The notes under the pieces are model-generated. The model was not told where the DNA came from. It ran no database searches and was given only the letters and a program-made list of their open reading frames with translations. Made by a program: the position numbers and the translations under genes. From Caballeronia sp. SEWSISQ10-4 2 (lineage in GTDB: Bacteria; Pseudomonadota; Gammaproteobacteria; Burkholderiales; Burkholderiaceae), in assembly GCF_030464885.1 (NCBI RefSeq), contig NZ_JALPRJ010000035.1:1-64000 (forward strand): a stretch of DNA of 64,000 nt. The letters are read 5' to 3'. This document shows, piece by piece, positions 8,635-16,886 of the stretch. Within the stretch, counting starts at the first letter, position 1; each line of letters opens with the position of its first letter.

Positions 8635-9531
8635 TCAATACACTTCCGGCACGATAATGCTTTCGGGCACGGGCTGCCGCAGATAATCGTCGTTATAAAC
8701 GCGGTCGGGCAATTCGATCGAGGGGTGCTCGATCTCGTGATACGGCACCTGGCTCAGCAGATGGTGAATGCAATTGAGCCGCGCACGTTTCTTGTCCACG
8801 GCCTGCACGACCCACCACGGTGCCTCGGGAATGTGCGAGCGGGCCAGCATCACTTCTTTTGCGTGCGTATAGGCCTCCCAGCGACGACGGCTTTCCAGAT
8901 CCATCGGACTGAGCTTCCACTGCTTCAGCGGATCTTGAATACGCGCCTGAAAACGGACTTCCTGCTCGTCGTCGGTGATCGAGAACCAGTACTTCAGGAT
9001 CTGAACGCCGCTGCGCACCAGCATCTTTTCGAATTCGGGCACTGAGCGGAAGAACTCTTCGTACTCGGCATCGGTACAGAAATTCATCACACGTTCCACG
9101 CCCGCGCGGTTGTACCAGCTGCGGTCGAACAGCACGATCTCGCCGCCCGCCGGCAGATGCGACACGTAGCGCTGGAAATACCACTGCGTGCGTTCGCGAT
9201 TATTCGGCGCAGGCAATGCGGCGACCCGGCAAACGCGCGGATTCAGCCGCTGCGTAATGCGCTTGATCGCGCCACCTTTGCCGGCGGCGTCGCGCCCTTC
9301 GAAAATCACAACCAGCCGATGGCCGCTCGCGACGACCCAGTCCTGCAGCTTGACGAGTTCACCCTGAAGACGGAACAGTTCGCGAAAGTAAATTTTGCGC
9401 TGCTCGCGCGCTTCGGCGGAAAACGTACTGTCGCCGTCGAGGATACGGTCGTCGACTTCCATCTCCAGTTCTTCGTCGTAGCTGTCGATCAGGTCTTCTT
9501 CGAAGCGGCGCTGTTTATCCTGCGAAATCAT
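8635..9531 (-). CDS. ppk2: Polyphosphate kinase 2 (PPK2 family)
   Basis: A 298-aa cytosolic P-loop kinase that transfers phosphate between polyphosphate and nucleotides. Walker A is GRDAAGKGG at residues 79-87. Walker B and the following signature FDRSWYNRAGVERVM lie at about 135-149. A lid region YWFSITDDEQEVRFQAR follows, all characteristic of PPK2. The start at 9531 (MISQDK) fits family length. An in-frame ATG at 9699 would add 56 Pro/Leu-rich residues and cross a likely operator, so I reject it. It is transcribed alone, divergent from the cyclodeaminase-like gene. Confidence 0.9.
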   Translation of the reverse strand: MISQDKQRRFEEDLIDSYDEELEMEVDDRILDGDSTFSAEAREQRKIYFRELFRLQGELVKLQDWVVASGHRLVVIFEGRDAAGKGGAIKRITQRLNPRVCRVAALPAPNNRERTQWYFQRYVSHLPAGGEIVLFDRSWYNRAGVERVMNFCTDAEYEEFFRSVPEFEKMLVRSGVQILKYWFSITDDEQEVRFQARIQDPLKQWKLSPMDLESRRRWEAYTHAKEVMLARSHIPEAPWWVVQAVDKKRARLNCIHHLLSQVPYHEIEHPSIELPDRVYNDDYLRQPVPESIIVPEVY

Positions 9532-9616
9532 GGGAAGCTCCGTTTGGTTTGGCGTGTTGACCGTGTTGACTCGTCCCGGCAGGAAATACAAAATCCGCAA
9601 AATCCGGCCATTTTGC

Positions 9617-9645
9617 AAATTATCGATTATCCGGCCCGATAATTT
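9617..9645. promoter_or_regulatory. Operator-like inverted repeat between ppk2 and the reductase gene
   Basis: AAATTATCG (9617-9625) and its exact reverse complement CGATAATTT (9637-9645) are separated by 11 bp. The repeat is AT-rich against a GC-rich background and lies in the 269-bp divergent intergenic region. It is probably a regulator site or promoter-linked dyad. The regulator is unknown. Confidence 0.4.
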
Positions 9646-9663
9646 CAGGAATGTTACGGCATT

Positions 9664-9690
9664 GGGCGGCAAGGGCGGCAAGGGCGGTAG
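9664..9690. repeat. Three 9-bp tandem units GGGCGGCAA
   Basis: Two perfect copies of GGGCGGCAA and one variant (GGGCGGTAG) lie in tandem in the ppk2/reductase intergenic region, just beyond the inverted repeat. This is a short minisatellite with no evident function. Confidence 0.7.
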
Positions 9691-9800
9691 AGCGGCCATA
9701 CGAACGCGATCATTGCCGCCGATAGGGCCGGCGTGATTTTGTTTGCCTTTAGAATGCCCGCTTGCACCCGCCTGCCAACGGCTTTCTCCTCGCGACCGCC

Positions 9801-10748
9801 ATGACCGATACCGCTACGCTTTCCTCTTCGCTGCCACGTTTCGACGCCACCGACACCACGCGCCTGCTGCCCTTCGATCGCCTCGTCGATACCCTGAAGG
9901 TCACCATGCTCGACTACGCCGCCGGCCGCATCACGAGCCCTGAGCGCATGGTGGTGCCGCTTCGCGACGGCGCCGTGATGCTCTCGATGCCAGCCGCCGC
10001 CGACGACCTCGCCATGCACAAGCTCGTCAACGTATGCCCGAAGAATGGCGCGCTCGGATTGCCGACCATTCACGGTCAGGTCACCGCTTTCGATGCCGCA
10101 ACCGGCGTGCCGCTGTTCATGCTGGACGGTCCCACGGTCACTGGCCGCCGCACGGCCGCGGTCACGATGATCGGCATCCAGGCGCTGCTCGGACGCGAGC
10201 CTGAGGCCGTCTTGGTCATCGGCACGGGCAAGCAGGCCGTGCATCACGTCGAGGCGCTGAGCGCGCTGTATCCGGCCGCGAACATCATTGTGCAAGGCTC
10301 GCGAGTCGAACGCGCCGAGGCATTTTGTGCGGAGCATGCGGGTTTATCGGCGAAATTGAGCGCATTGAAGGACGTGGACATTCCCGCTTCGATCGATGTC
10401 GTCATCGCGACGACCACGAGCAAAACGCCGGTCTATACTTTGCCGCCCATCGAGGGCCGGCTCGTGATCGGAGTGGGCGCGTTCACCCCCGACGCCGCCG
10501 AGATCGCTGCATCGACGGTGCTTGCAAGCAATGTTTTCGTCGACGATTTGGCCGGTGCGCGGCATGAGGCCGGGGATCTTATCCAGGCGGGTATCGACTG
10601 GAATGAAGTGCGGCCGCTCGCCGGTGCCTTGAGTGGTTCAATCACCGATTCAGGACTCATGGGGCCGATCATGCTCAAGAGCGTCGGATGCGCGGCATGG
10701 GATCTGGCGGCGTGCAGGGTCGTACGAACAATCCTCGCGAGCAGTTGA
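9801..10748 (+). CDS. Ornithine cyclodeaminase/mu-crystallin family reductase (Delta1-pyrroline-2-carboxylate reductase-like)
   Basis: A 315-aa NAD(P)-binding enzyme of the OCD/mu-crystallin family. The substrate-side N-terminal domain includes RMVVPLRDGAVMLSMPA and the conserved Lys in HKLVNVCPKNG. The Rossmann motif is VLVIGTGKQAVHHVEALS, near residue 135. The CPKN and GRRTAA motifs resemble the branch that reduces Delta1-pyrroline-2-carboxylate in hydroxyproline or proline metabolism, but related ornithine or alanine enzymes are possible. The start at 9801 was chosen (MTDTATL); the in-frame ATG at 9762 would add 13 residues. It is apparently monocistronic. Confidence 0.75.
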   Translation: MTDTATLSSSLPRFDATDTTRLLPFDRLVDTLKVTMLDYAAGRITSPERMVVPLRDGAVMLSMPAAADDLAMHKLVNVCPKNGALGLPTIHGQVTAFDAATGVPLFMLDGPTVTGRRTAAVTMIGIQALLGREPEAVLVIGTGKQAVHHVEALSALYPAANIIVQGSRVERAEAFCAEHAGLSAKLSALKDVDIPASIDVVIATTTSKTPVYTLPPIEGRLVIGVGAFTPDAAEIAASTVLASNVFVDDLAGARHEAGDLIQAGIDWNEVRPLAGALSGSITDSGLMGPIMLKSVGCAAWDLAACRVVRTILASS

Positions 10749-10829
10749 ACAAGCGCTCGCCCGTTCAAGCTGGAATAGTCCTTGCTAACAAGCTAAGGGT
10801 GATCCGAGGATTATTTCAGGGCTTGATTG

Positions 10830-11165
10830 ATGACTAGTCGAAACGAATTTGAACTGAGAGAAGCGGGTTGGCACGCCCAATCCGATGTAGCGACCATCGC
10901 AAAACAGGCATGGTCAGACGCGATTCCCACAGTGACACCCACCGCCTCCTCAAGCGCGACGCCTCCGGCGACGTACTTTATTTCGGTGCTTGAACTGGCG
11001 ACCGGCGAGACGCTTGGCAACGACGAACGGCTTCGCGCCATCGCTATTCTTGAAGCGCACTTTGCGGCGGGGCGTCCCCGTACGCTGAAAGAAGCGATCA
11101 GGATTTGCGCAGGTGCAATCGATTCTTCGACGCTTCAGCGCATGGCACGCGGTGCGAAAGCCTGA
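10830..11165 (+). CDS. Hypothetical protein, 111 aa
   Basis: I do not recognise a family. The protein is soluble, with an N-terminal acidic helix, a Thr/Ser/Ala/Pro-rich linker (about residues 35-48), then a helical C-terminal half beginning near YFISVLELATG. The start at 10830 is ATG; a TTG directly before it (10827) may also be used. The gene faces the CobC-like phosphatase tail to tail. Confidence 0.5.
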   Translation: MTSRNEFELREAGWHAQSDVATIAKQAWSDAIPTVTPTASSSATPPATYFISVLELATGETLGNDERLRAIAILEAHFAAGRPRTLKEAIRICAGAIDSSTLQRMARGAKA

Positions 11166-11240
11166 CTGGAATTGGTGGCCAAGGACGTTCGCAATATCAG
11201 CTCGTTTTTTCCAGCATCCGGTAAGAACGACGCGTTTTTG

Positions 11241-11801
11241 TCATACGGAAGACTTGCATCGCAGGCGCCATGTTTCGCCTGAGCGGGTCAGCGTGACTGT
11301 CGAAAGCGGCTCCAGGTCCATGCAATAGATTGCCGTGAGCGGTGCGTCCAGCACGATGGCGAGCACTGTCTTGACCACGATTGCGTGAGTCACGACCAAC
11401 GTGACGCCAGCTCCGTGATCACCCTCCAGTGCGCCGCGAACCCTTGTTTGCAGGGCCTCCAGACTCTCACCGCCATGCGCCGCGCTTCCCGGTTCGGAAA
11501 GCCACGCGCCCAACCCAACCGCATCTTCATCGTGAATCTCGCGGATCGGGCGGCCTTGCCAAAGACCATAATTCAGGTCGTTCCATGACGTGTCCACACT
11601 CGCTTCGATTCCGAACGTTCGTCCGGTTTGCATAGCCGCATTTGCCGGGCTGGTAATGATGCGATCGGGTTGAAACATCGAAGCGAGTTTCGGAAGTCGG
11701 GCTTGCTCAAGCTCGTCGATGGCATCGGCGGCATTCGGAAAGCGGCCGCTCTTCATTGCGTGAGTGGCCGCGTGACATAACAAAATAAGTTCGGTTTTCA
11801 T
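11241..11801 (-). CDS. Histidine-phosphatase-family protein, CobC-like
   Basis: A 186-aa protein of the histidine phosphatase (phosphoglycerate mutase/CobC) superfamily. The family RHG motif near the N-terminus appears as LLCHAATH, so the phosphate-binding Arg is Cys. The second histidine is in TLVVTHAIVVKT. I recall this variant next to cbtAB in other proteobacteria, which makes a role in cobalamin or cobalt handling plausible, for example alpha-ribazole-phosphate hydrolysis. The Arg loss leaves activity uncertain. It diverges from the B12-riboswitch-controlled cbtBA genes. Confidence 0.7.
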   Translation of the reverse strand: MKTELILLCHAATHAMKSGRFPNAADAIDELEQARLPKLASMFQPDRIITSPANAAMQTGRTFGIEASVDTSWNDLNYGLWQGRPIREIHDEDAVGLGAWLSEPGSAAHGGESLEALQTRVRGALEGDHGAGVTLVVTHAIVVKTVLAIVLDAPLTAIYCMDLEPLSTVTLTRSGETWRLRCKSSV

Positions 11802-11854
11802 GGCGCTCTACTTAAGGCATCGCTTTACTTTCGGCTGACACATCATAGAATGAC

Positions 11855-11965
11855 AAGCTTGCAGCGCGAGGAAGCCGGTGAGAGCCCGGCACGGTCGCGC
11901 CACTGTGAGCGGTAGTCGATTGAGGAAAATTCAATCGGCATCCGCAAGTCAGACCCCCGCTGCAA
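11855..11965 (+). ncRNA. Cobalamin riboswitch upstream of cbtBA
   Basis: The conserved aptamer core is visible: GAAGCCGGTGAGAGCCCGGC, then the B12-box-like CGCGCCACTGTGAGCGG, and the closing segment CAAGTCAGACCC. It is a compact form lying 45-155 bp before cbtB. It probably represses cobalt-transporter synthesis when adenosylcobalamin or a related cobamide is plentiful. Confidence 0.82.
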
Positions 11966-12009
11966 CCTTTCCTAAGTCTTACGGGACGCGTTTTCCCTTG
12001 GAGTTGTTC

Positions 12010-12243
12010 ATGAATCATCCTGCCGTATCCGCCAATCTGTCCGGCAATAATCCCGCATTTGATGCACCGGTACCCATTCCGGTGCGTGAAGTGCTGCCCT
12101 GGGCTGTGTTTATCGGCCTGCTTTTGCTGATCGCGATTTATTTCGTCGGCGCGGAACAAGGCGCGACCTCGATCTTCCAGGGTATGTACATTCACGAGTT
12201 TGTCCACGACGGTCGCCATCTGCTCGGCTTCCCCTGCCACTGA
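12010..12243 (+). CDS. cbtB: CbtB cobalt transporter subunit
   Basis: A 77-aa protein with one transmembrane segment (about residues 26-46, VLPWAVFIGLLLLIAIYFVG). The C-terminus carries the family His motif: MYIHEFVHDGRHLLGFPCH. CbtB partners CbtA in predicted B12-regulated cobalt uptake. The start at 12010 was chosen because the longer open frame (from 11878) runs through the riboswitch. It is followed 8 bp later by cbtA. Confidence 0.87.
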   Translation: MNHPAVSANLSGNNPAFDAPVPIPVREVLPWAVFIGLLLLIAIYFVGAEQGATSIFQGMYIHEFVHDGRHLLGFPCH

Positions 12244-12251
12244 GGCCGTCC

Positions 12252-13019
12252 ATGATCCGAAATCTTTTGATACGCGGCATGATCGCGGGACTCGTTGCGG
12301 GCCTGCTCGGCTTCTGCTTTGCAAAAACTTTTGGCGAGCCATCGGTGAATCGTGCGATTGCGTTCGAATCGCAGCAGGAGCAAGCGCGCGAACAAGCTGA
12401 TGCAGCGGCGGGGCATGCGCACGATCACGGCGATGACGTCGAACTGATCAGTCGCGGTACACAAGCGGGACTGGGTTTGCTGACTGGCGTCTCGGTGTTC
12501 GGCACTGCGTTGGGCGGTCTGTTCTCGCTCGTATTCGCGTTCTCGTATGGGCGGCTCGGCGCTTTGCGCGCGCGCGGCACGTCGGCGTTGCTTGGCCTGT
12601 TCGGCTTCGTGACTATCGCCATCGTGCCGTTCCTCAAGTACCCCCCGAACCCACCGTCCGTGGGAAATCCTGAGACCATCGGCGCGCGTACCGCATTGTT
12701 TTTCGGCATGGTCGTGATCTCGCTCGTGGTAGCCGTGTTTGCCGTCCGGCTGCAGCGTCGCATGCAGGCATCGCGCGGTAACTGGAACGCGGCGCTGATC
12801 GCCGTGGCCGTTTATATCGTGCTGATGGCGCTGGCGTACTTCGCGCTGCCGCCCGTCGATGAAGTGCCCAAGCTGTTTTCAGCGACGCTGCTGTGGAATT
12901 TCCGCGTGGCGGCGATCGGTATTCAGGCAGTGATCTGGACCACGCTCGGTCTGCTCTTCGGCGTTCTCGCACAACGCGAAATGGAGCGCGTGCCGGCGCG
13001 GCGCTTGGCTTCTGCCTGA
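12252..13019 (+). CDS. cbtA: CbtA cobalt transporter subunit
   Basis: A 255-aa inner-membrane protein with about five transmembrane helices. A periplasmic or cytosolic loop contains a His cluster (AAGHAHDHGDDVELIS, near residues 50-65) and the family motif KYPPNPPSVGNPETI near residue 131. With CbtB it forms the predicted cobalt importer controlled by the upstream riboswitch, and supplies metal to the CobN chelatase encoded further along. A strong terminator follows the stop codon. Confidence 0.88.
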   Translation: MIRNLLIRGMIAGLVAGLLGFCFAKTFGEPSVNRAIAFESQQEQAREQADAAAGHAHDHGDDVELISRGTQAGLGLLTGVSVFGTALGGLFSLVFAFSYGRLGALRARGTSALLGLFGFVTIAIVPFLKYPPNPPSVGNPETIGARTALFFGMVVISLVVAVFAVRLQRRMQASRGNWNAALIAVAVYIVLMALAYFALPPVDEVPKLFSATLLWNFRVAAIGIQAVIWTTLGLLFGVLAQREMERVPARRLASA

Positions 13020-13040
13020 ACGAGTTATTGCATGAAAGAG

Positions 13041-13067
13041 GGGCGGCCCAGAAGCCGCCCTTTTTTT
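13041..13067 (+). terminator. Intrinsic terminator after cbtBA
   Basis: The stem GGGCGGC (13041-13047) pairs with GCCGCCC (13054-13060) and is followed by seven T residues. It ends the cbtBA transcript and lies just before the convergent DUF1289 stop codon. Confidence 0.9.
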
Positions 13068-13302
13068 ATGCCGCAGTCTTGCGTGCAAGCAGGCTGTCGA
13101 AGAGAGCGAGTTTGTCAGCATCGGGCATCGTCTTCCATGCCTTGATTTCTTCGCGGCTTCTGAAGCAACCCTCGCAATGACCCGTGATCTTGTCGAGCCG
13201 GCATACGTCCGTGCAAGGTGACCCCACGGGTTGAAGCTGCCTGGCGCGTTCGATGGTGAACGTCAGTTCGAGCGGTAATTCCATTTCCATAGGCATTGTC
13301 AT
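13066..13302 (-). CDS. DUF1289-family Cys-rich small protein
   Basis: A 78-aa protein with the DUF1289 pattern of four cysteines, CTDVCRLDKITGHCEGCFRS at about residues 30-49, followed by a Glu-Glu-Ile-x-x-Trp motif. The cysteines suggest zinc or iron-sulfur binding. Its start overlaps the cobB stop by 4 bp, so it is translated from the cobA operon, but no role in cobalamin synthesis is known to me. Confidence 0.82.
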   Translation of the reverse strand: MTMPMEMELPLELTFTIERARQLQPVGSPCTDVCRLDKITGHCEGCFRSREEIKAWKTMPDADKLALFDSLLARKTAA

Positions 13303-14597
13303 AGCGGTTCGCCACGAAAGAGGGCAGCTGCCGCCACCGGATTCGTTGGCCAGTAAGTGTGCATGTAGGTAGCGGTGATCGGACCATGCCGGTAGATCGC
13401 TTCGCCTTCCACGCCCGTGGTGGCATGCGTCGCGGTGAGTATGGGTGACATGCCGGTGGTCATCGACGAATAGTGAAAGGTGTGGCCGGTGCTGGTGCCG
13501 TGACGGCTTTCAACCCGCTGCATCGCGAGCCGTGCAAGGCGCTTTTGCATCTTCGCGTGGCCGGGCAGAAGGCCGAGCATGGCGTGCCGCGAACCGTCGA
13601 TGTCCGTCAGCGAGTCGAGAAGATACAGCATGCCGCCGCATTCCGCGACCAGCGGTTTTCCCGCTTCAACGTGTGCGTGAATAGAGGCCGCGCTAGCTGC
13701 GTTGGCGGCGAGTTGGGCAGTGTGCAGTTCGGGATACCCGCCGGGCAGATAGAGCGCGTCGGCGTTGGCCGGAGCAGGTTCATCGGCGAGGGGCGAGAAG
13801 CTTGAAAGCGTCGCGCCCAGCGCCGTGAGCAGATCGAGATTGGCGGGATAGATGAACGAAAACGCGGCGTCGCGGGCGATGGCAATGTGCATGCCTTCCA
13901 GCAAACGTGGCGGCTGCTGGTGGGCCTCGTGATTGAACACTACCGCTGGTGGAAGCTCTCGCAACGTCGTCTCGCCGATAGCATCGGCAGCACGATCCAG
14001 CCGTGCATCAAGATCTGCCACCTCGGCGGCTTGCGTTAGACCCAGGTGCCGGCCGGGCAACGCGATGTCGTCGGCGCTCGACAGATGACCGCAATATCGA
14101 ATGCCTTCCGGAATGGCTTCGCCCAGCATTTGCGCATGCCGCGCCGACGCCACGCGATTGGCGAGCACGCCATGGAACGGAAGATCAGGACGATATCGCG
14201 CGAGTCCGAACGCCATCGCGCCGAAGGTCTGCGCCATGCCATGTGCACCGATCACGGCCAGCACCGGCACGCCGAACGTGGTCGCGAGATCAGCGCTGCT
14301 GGGCGTACCGTCGAACAGACCCATTACGCCTTCGATCAAAATCAGATCGGCTGTCTGCGCCGCTTCCGCGAGCAACGCACGGCAGCCGCTTTCGCCGACC
14401 ATCCACAGATGCAGCGAATACACCGGAGCACCGGACGCGCGCTCCAGGATCATCGGATCGAGAAAGTCGGGGCCGGTCTTGAAGACACGCACGCGCCGGC
14501 CAAGCCGCGCGTGATAGCGCGCGAGCCCGGCGGTGACCGTGGTTTTACCCTGGTTCGACGCGGGCGCGCTGATGAATAAAGCGGGGCAGGCGCGCAC
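13299..14597 (-). CDS. cobB: Cobyrinate a,c-diamide synthase (CobB/CbiA)
   Basis: A 432-aa ATP-dependent amidotransferase that amidates the a and c side chains of (hydrogeno)byrinate using glutamine. The N-terminal dethiobiotin-synthetase-like domain has a P-loop SAPASNQGKTTVTAGL (residues 10-25). The C-terminal class-I glutaminase domain carries the nucleophile Cys in VAECGGMLYL (near residue 317) and the motif GGYPELH. One base separates it from cobO upstream. Its size is typical for the family. Confidence 0.93.
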   Translation of the reverse strand: MRACPALFISAPASNQGKTTVTAGLARYHARLGRRVRVFKTGPDFLDPMILERASGAPVYSLHLWMVGESGCRALLAEAAQTADLILIEGVMGLFDGTPSSADLATTFGVPVLAVIGAHGMAQTFGAMAFGLARYRPDLPFHGVLANRVASARHAQMLGEAIPEGIRYCGHLSSADDIALPGRHLGLTQAAEVADLDARLDRAADAIGETTLRELPPAVVFNHEAHQQPPRLLEGMHIAIARDAAFSFIYPANLDLLTALGATLSSFSPLADEPAPANADALYLPGGYPELHTAQLAANAASAASIHAHVEAGKPLVAECGGMLYLLDSLTDIDGSRHAMLGLLPGHAKMQKRLARLAMQRVESRHGTSTGHTFHYSSMTTGMSPILTATHATTGVEGEAIYRHGPITATYMHTYWPTNPVAAAALFRGEPL

Positions 14598-14598
14598 G

Positions 14599-15204
14599 TC
14601 AGAACTCGACGCCGCGTTGCGCTTTCACCCCTTGCTCGCGATACGGATGCTTGATCGGACGCATCTCCGTCACGAGATCGGCGGCCTCGATCAGCGCTTC
14701 GGGAGCATGGCGACCTGTCACGACCACGTGCAGCATTTCAGGCCGCGCGTTGAGCACTGCGAGCACTTCGCCGAGCGGCAGGTACTCGTATTTGAGCACC
14801 GTGCAGAGCTCATCGAGCACGACCATCTGATACTCCCCGCTTTCAATCATCTTGCGCGCCGCGTCCCAACCTTTGCGAGCCGTTGCGATGTCGGCATCGC
14901 GATTCTGCGTGTCCCATGTATAACCGTCACCCATGGTGATGAAGTCGCAGTTTGCGATTGCGCCCAGGAAATCGCGCTCCGATGTATGCAGCGCGCCCTT
15001 GATGAACTGCACCACGCCAAGCCGCATGCCGTGTCCGAGCACGCGGACGGCCATGCCGAACGCCGCCGTTGTTTTACCCTTGCCCGTACCGGTGTTGACG
15101 ATCAAAAGACCCTTCTCGCGCGCGGCGGCGGCCTGCTTTTTCTCGTGGCCTTCCTTGCGTCGCTGCGTCATGCGCAGATGCGCTTCTTCGTCCGTTTTCA
15201 TCAC
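14599..15204 (-). CDS. cobO: Corrinoid adenosyltransferase (CobO/BtuR)
   Basis: A 201-aa ATP:cob(I)alamin adenosyltransferase that attaches the adenosyl ligand to cob(I)yrinate diamide. The P-loop NTGTGKGKTTAAFGM is at about residues 36-50. The motif VLDELCTVLKYEYL near residue 130 is characteristic of the BtuR/CobO family. Its start overlaps the cobE stop by 4 bp, and cobB follows directly. Confidence 0.93.
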   Translation of the reverse strand: MMKTDEEAHLRMTQRRKEGHEKKQAAAAREKGLLIVNTGTGKGKTTAAFGMAVRVLGHGMRLGVVQFIKGALHTSERDFLGAIANCDFITMGDGYTWDTQNRDADIATARKGWDAARKMIESGEYQMVVLDELCTVLKYEYLPLGEVLAVLNARPEMLHVVVTGRHAPEALIEAADLVTEMRPIKHPYREQGVKAQRGVEF

Positions 15205-15596
15205 GCTCTCTCGTTGTCAGTCTGTTGCTTCGGGTTGTCTTCAGCGATAGCGACGGTCACGCCATCGGCCACTATTTTCGGCACTATGATTCGTCCGTCA
15301 CGCGATGCCAGCAGCGCGCAGGGTTCGCAAACGCCATCGACGCCAATAAGCGTCTGCACGCGTTTCGACGTGCTGGTCTCGATCTGCGCGATGTGTTGCT
15401 TAGAAAAAAATTGCAGCGGCAAACCGTGATGAGCAGCAAATTCGATCAGCGCGGTTTCGTCTTTCTTGCTATCGATCGAGGCCAGTGCGCGGACGTTCGA
15501 AAACGGTCGTGCACCCAATGCCGCGAACACTGCGGCATAGATCTGCTGGACGCTCACTCCGCGCCGGCAGCCTATGCCGATGACCCATGTGTTCAT
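15201..15596 (-). CDS. cobE: Cobalamin biosynthesis protein CobE (CbiG C-terminal domain-like)
   Basis: A 131-aa single-domain protein matching the CobE/CbiG C-terminal domain: WVIGIGCRRGVSVQQIYAAV at the start, SIDSKKDETALIEFA near residue 45, and a closing GVCEPCALLAS motif. The exact biochemical role of CobE in the aerobic pathway is unsettled; substrate or product handling has been suggested. The start at 15596 was chosen. The longer open frame to 15770 is a shadow inside cobA. It overlaps cobA by 4 bp. Confidence 0.85.
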   Translation of the reverse strand: MNTWVIGIGCRRGVSVQQIYAAVFAALGARPFSNVRALASIDSKKDETALIEFAAHHGLPLQFFSKQHIAQIETSTSKRVQTLIGVDGVCEPCALLASRDGRIIVPKIVADGVTVAIAEDNPKQQTDNERA

Positions 15597-16360
15597 GGTT
15601 GCCGCGTGACGTAATCCAGCGCACTTGCAATGCCCAGCCCGGCAACCGAGCCGATCACGACAACAGCCGGCGCACCGATTCCCGCGTGTTCCACCGCTTC
15701 CGCGAGGTGCCTGAGCGGTGCTCGCAGATGCCGTTGATCGGGGCGGGTAGCACGTTCTATCGCGGCGCAAGGGGTCTCGGGATCGAGCCCGGCATCGACC
15801 AGTGCGTTGGTGATATCGGTGAGCCGCCGCACGCCCATGTATACGACAAGCGTCATCTTCGTCGCGACGAGCGCGCGCCAGTCAGGCTCGATCGCACCCG
15901 ATTCGCGGCTGGCGCCGTGGCCGGTGACAAACACGACGCCCATGGTGTGATCGCGATGCGTGACCGGAATGCCCACGGCGGCCGGCGCGGCAATGCCCGC
16001 CGTGATGCCGCCGACCACGTCTACCTGTACACCGGCTGCATGCAGGGCCTGAACCTCTTCGCCGCCGCGCCCGAACACAAATGGGTCCCCGCCTTTCAGC
16101 CGCGCGACCACGCGGCCGGCACGCACATGGGCCAGCATTTCTTCGATGATCACCGCTTGCGGCGTGGAAGGATGGCCGCCACGCTTGCCGACGTATTGAA
16201 TGACTGCGTTGGCCCGGGCGAACTTCAGCACGTCGGGATTCACGAGGTCGTCGACGAGCACGACATCGGCTTCCGACAACGCGCGCACGGCTTTGAGCGT
16301 CATCAGTTCGACGTCTCCGGGGCCGGCGCCGATCAGCCAGACGCGGGCGGGCGTGCTCAC
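15593..16360 (-). CDS. cobA: Uroporphyrinogen-III C-methyltransferase (CobA/SUMT)
   Basis: A 255-aa SAM-dependent methyltransferase giving precorrin-2, the entry step to B12. The N-terminal motif VWLIGAGPGDVELMTLKAVR and the SUMT motif GGDPFVFGRGGEE are present, as is ITAGIAAPAAVGIPVTHRD. GTG at 16360 was chosen as start because family members begin only a few residues before the GAGPG motif. An in-frame ATG at 16414 would add 18 Arg/Ser-rich residues. It is the first gene of the cobA-cobE-cobO-cobB-DUF1289 operon. A B12 riboswitch lies unusually far upstream, separated by an IS-like element. Confidence 0.88.
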   Translation of the reverse strand: MSTPARVWLIGAGPGDVELMTLKAVRALSEADVVLVDDLVNPDVLKFARANAVIQYVGKRGGHPSTPQAVIIEEMLAHVRAGRVVARLKGGDPFVFGRGGEEVQALHAAGVQVDVVGGITAGIAAPAAVGIPVTHRDHTMGVVFVTGHGASRESGAIEPDWRALVATKMTLVVYMGVRRLTDITNALVDAGLDPETPCAAIERATRPDQRHLRAPLRHLAEAVEHAGIGAPAVVVIGSVAGLGIASALDYVTRQP

Positions 16361-16434
16361 GGGTGCGCTCCGTGCATGGGGGCTGGAACCGCGGAAGCGG
16401 CCCGGCGGAGGCACTGAAAAATTGAATTCATCAG

Positions 16435-16832
16435 GGTCTCCGTGAAACCCCGGACTTCAAGCCGGGGAGGTAAGGAGACGGTTTTAACTGCGTCTCGTTA
16501 AATAGGTGACGGGCTTTGCACCCATCAGGGTCTTGCGACTCTGCCCGTAAGGGCCTAGTAACGCAGTCTTGCGACTCGCTCCCCTCGACAATGTTGTGCA
16601 CCGGCATTTCGTCCCGATCCGTTTCGTACTTACCCTGTCGCTTGTCTGCAACCGGGACTTCCAGAGCCGGGGACTGAGGAAGCATCCCAGGGTGGGTCTT
16701 GAACCTATGCACAACGTAGCGCCCGCTCTAATCGGCAATGAAGTCCGGATTAAGGCATCCGGAGCGCTTAGTCTGGTCAACCCGAGCTCGCGGTATTCTG
16801 CAAGCTCCGCCCTTCAGGGCGGGGTAGTTGAC
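16435..16832 (-). mobile_element. Non-autonomous IS200/IS605-like element (PATE-like) in the cobA leader
   Basis: Two terminal-type hairpins bound a roughly 400-bp segment. On the minus strand the left end has a perfect stem CCGCCC-loop-GGGCGG (16807-16822). The right end has CCCCGG-loop-CCGGGG (16448-16467) followed by TTTCACGG. Hairpins of this kind, without terminal inverted repeats, mark IS200/IS605-family ends. No convincing TnpA or TnpB reading frame remains inside, so it would be a palindrome-associated or remnant element. Boundaries are approximate. The alternative is an unrelated structured leader RNA. Confidence 0.5.
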
Positions 16833-16886
16833 GTAAGACGATATAAGCATTACGTCCTTCATCCGTCCCTCGCGGATGCGGCGTCC

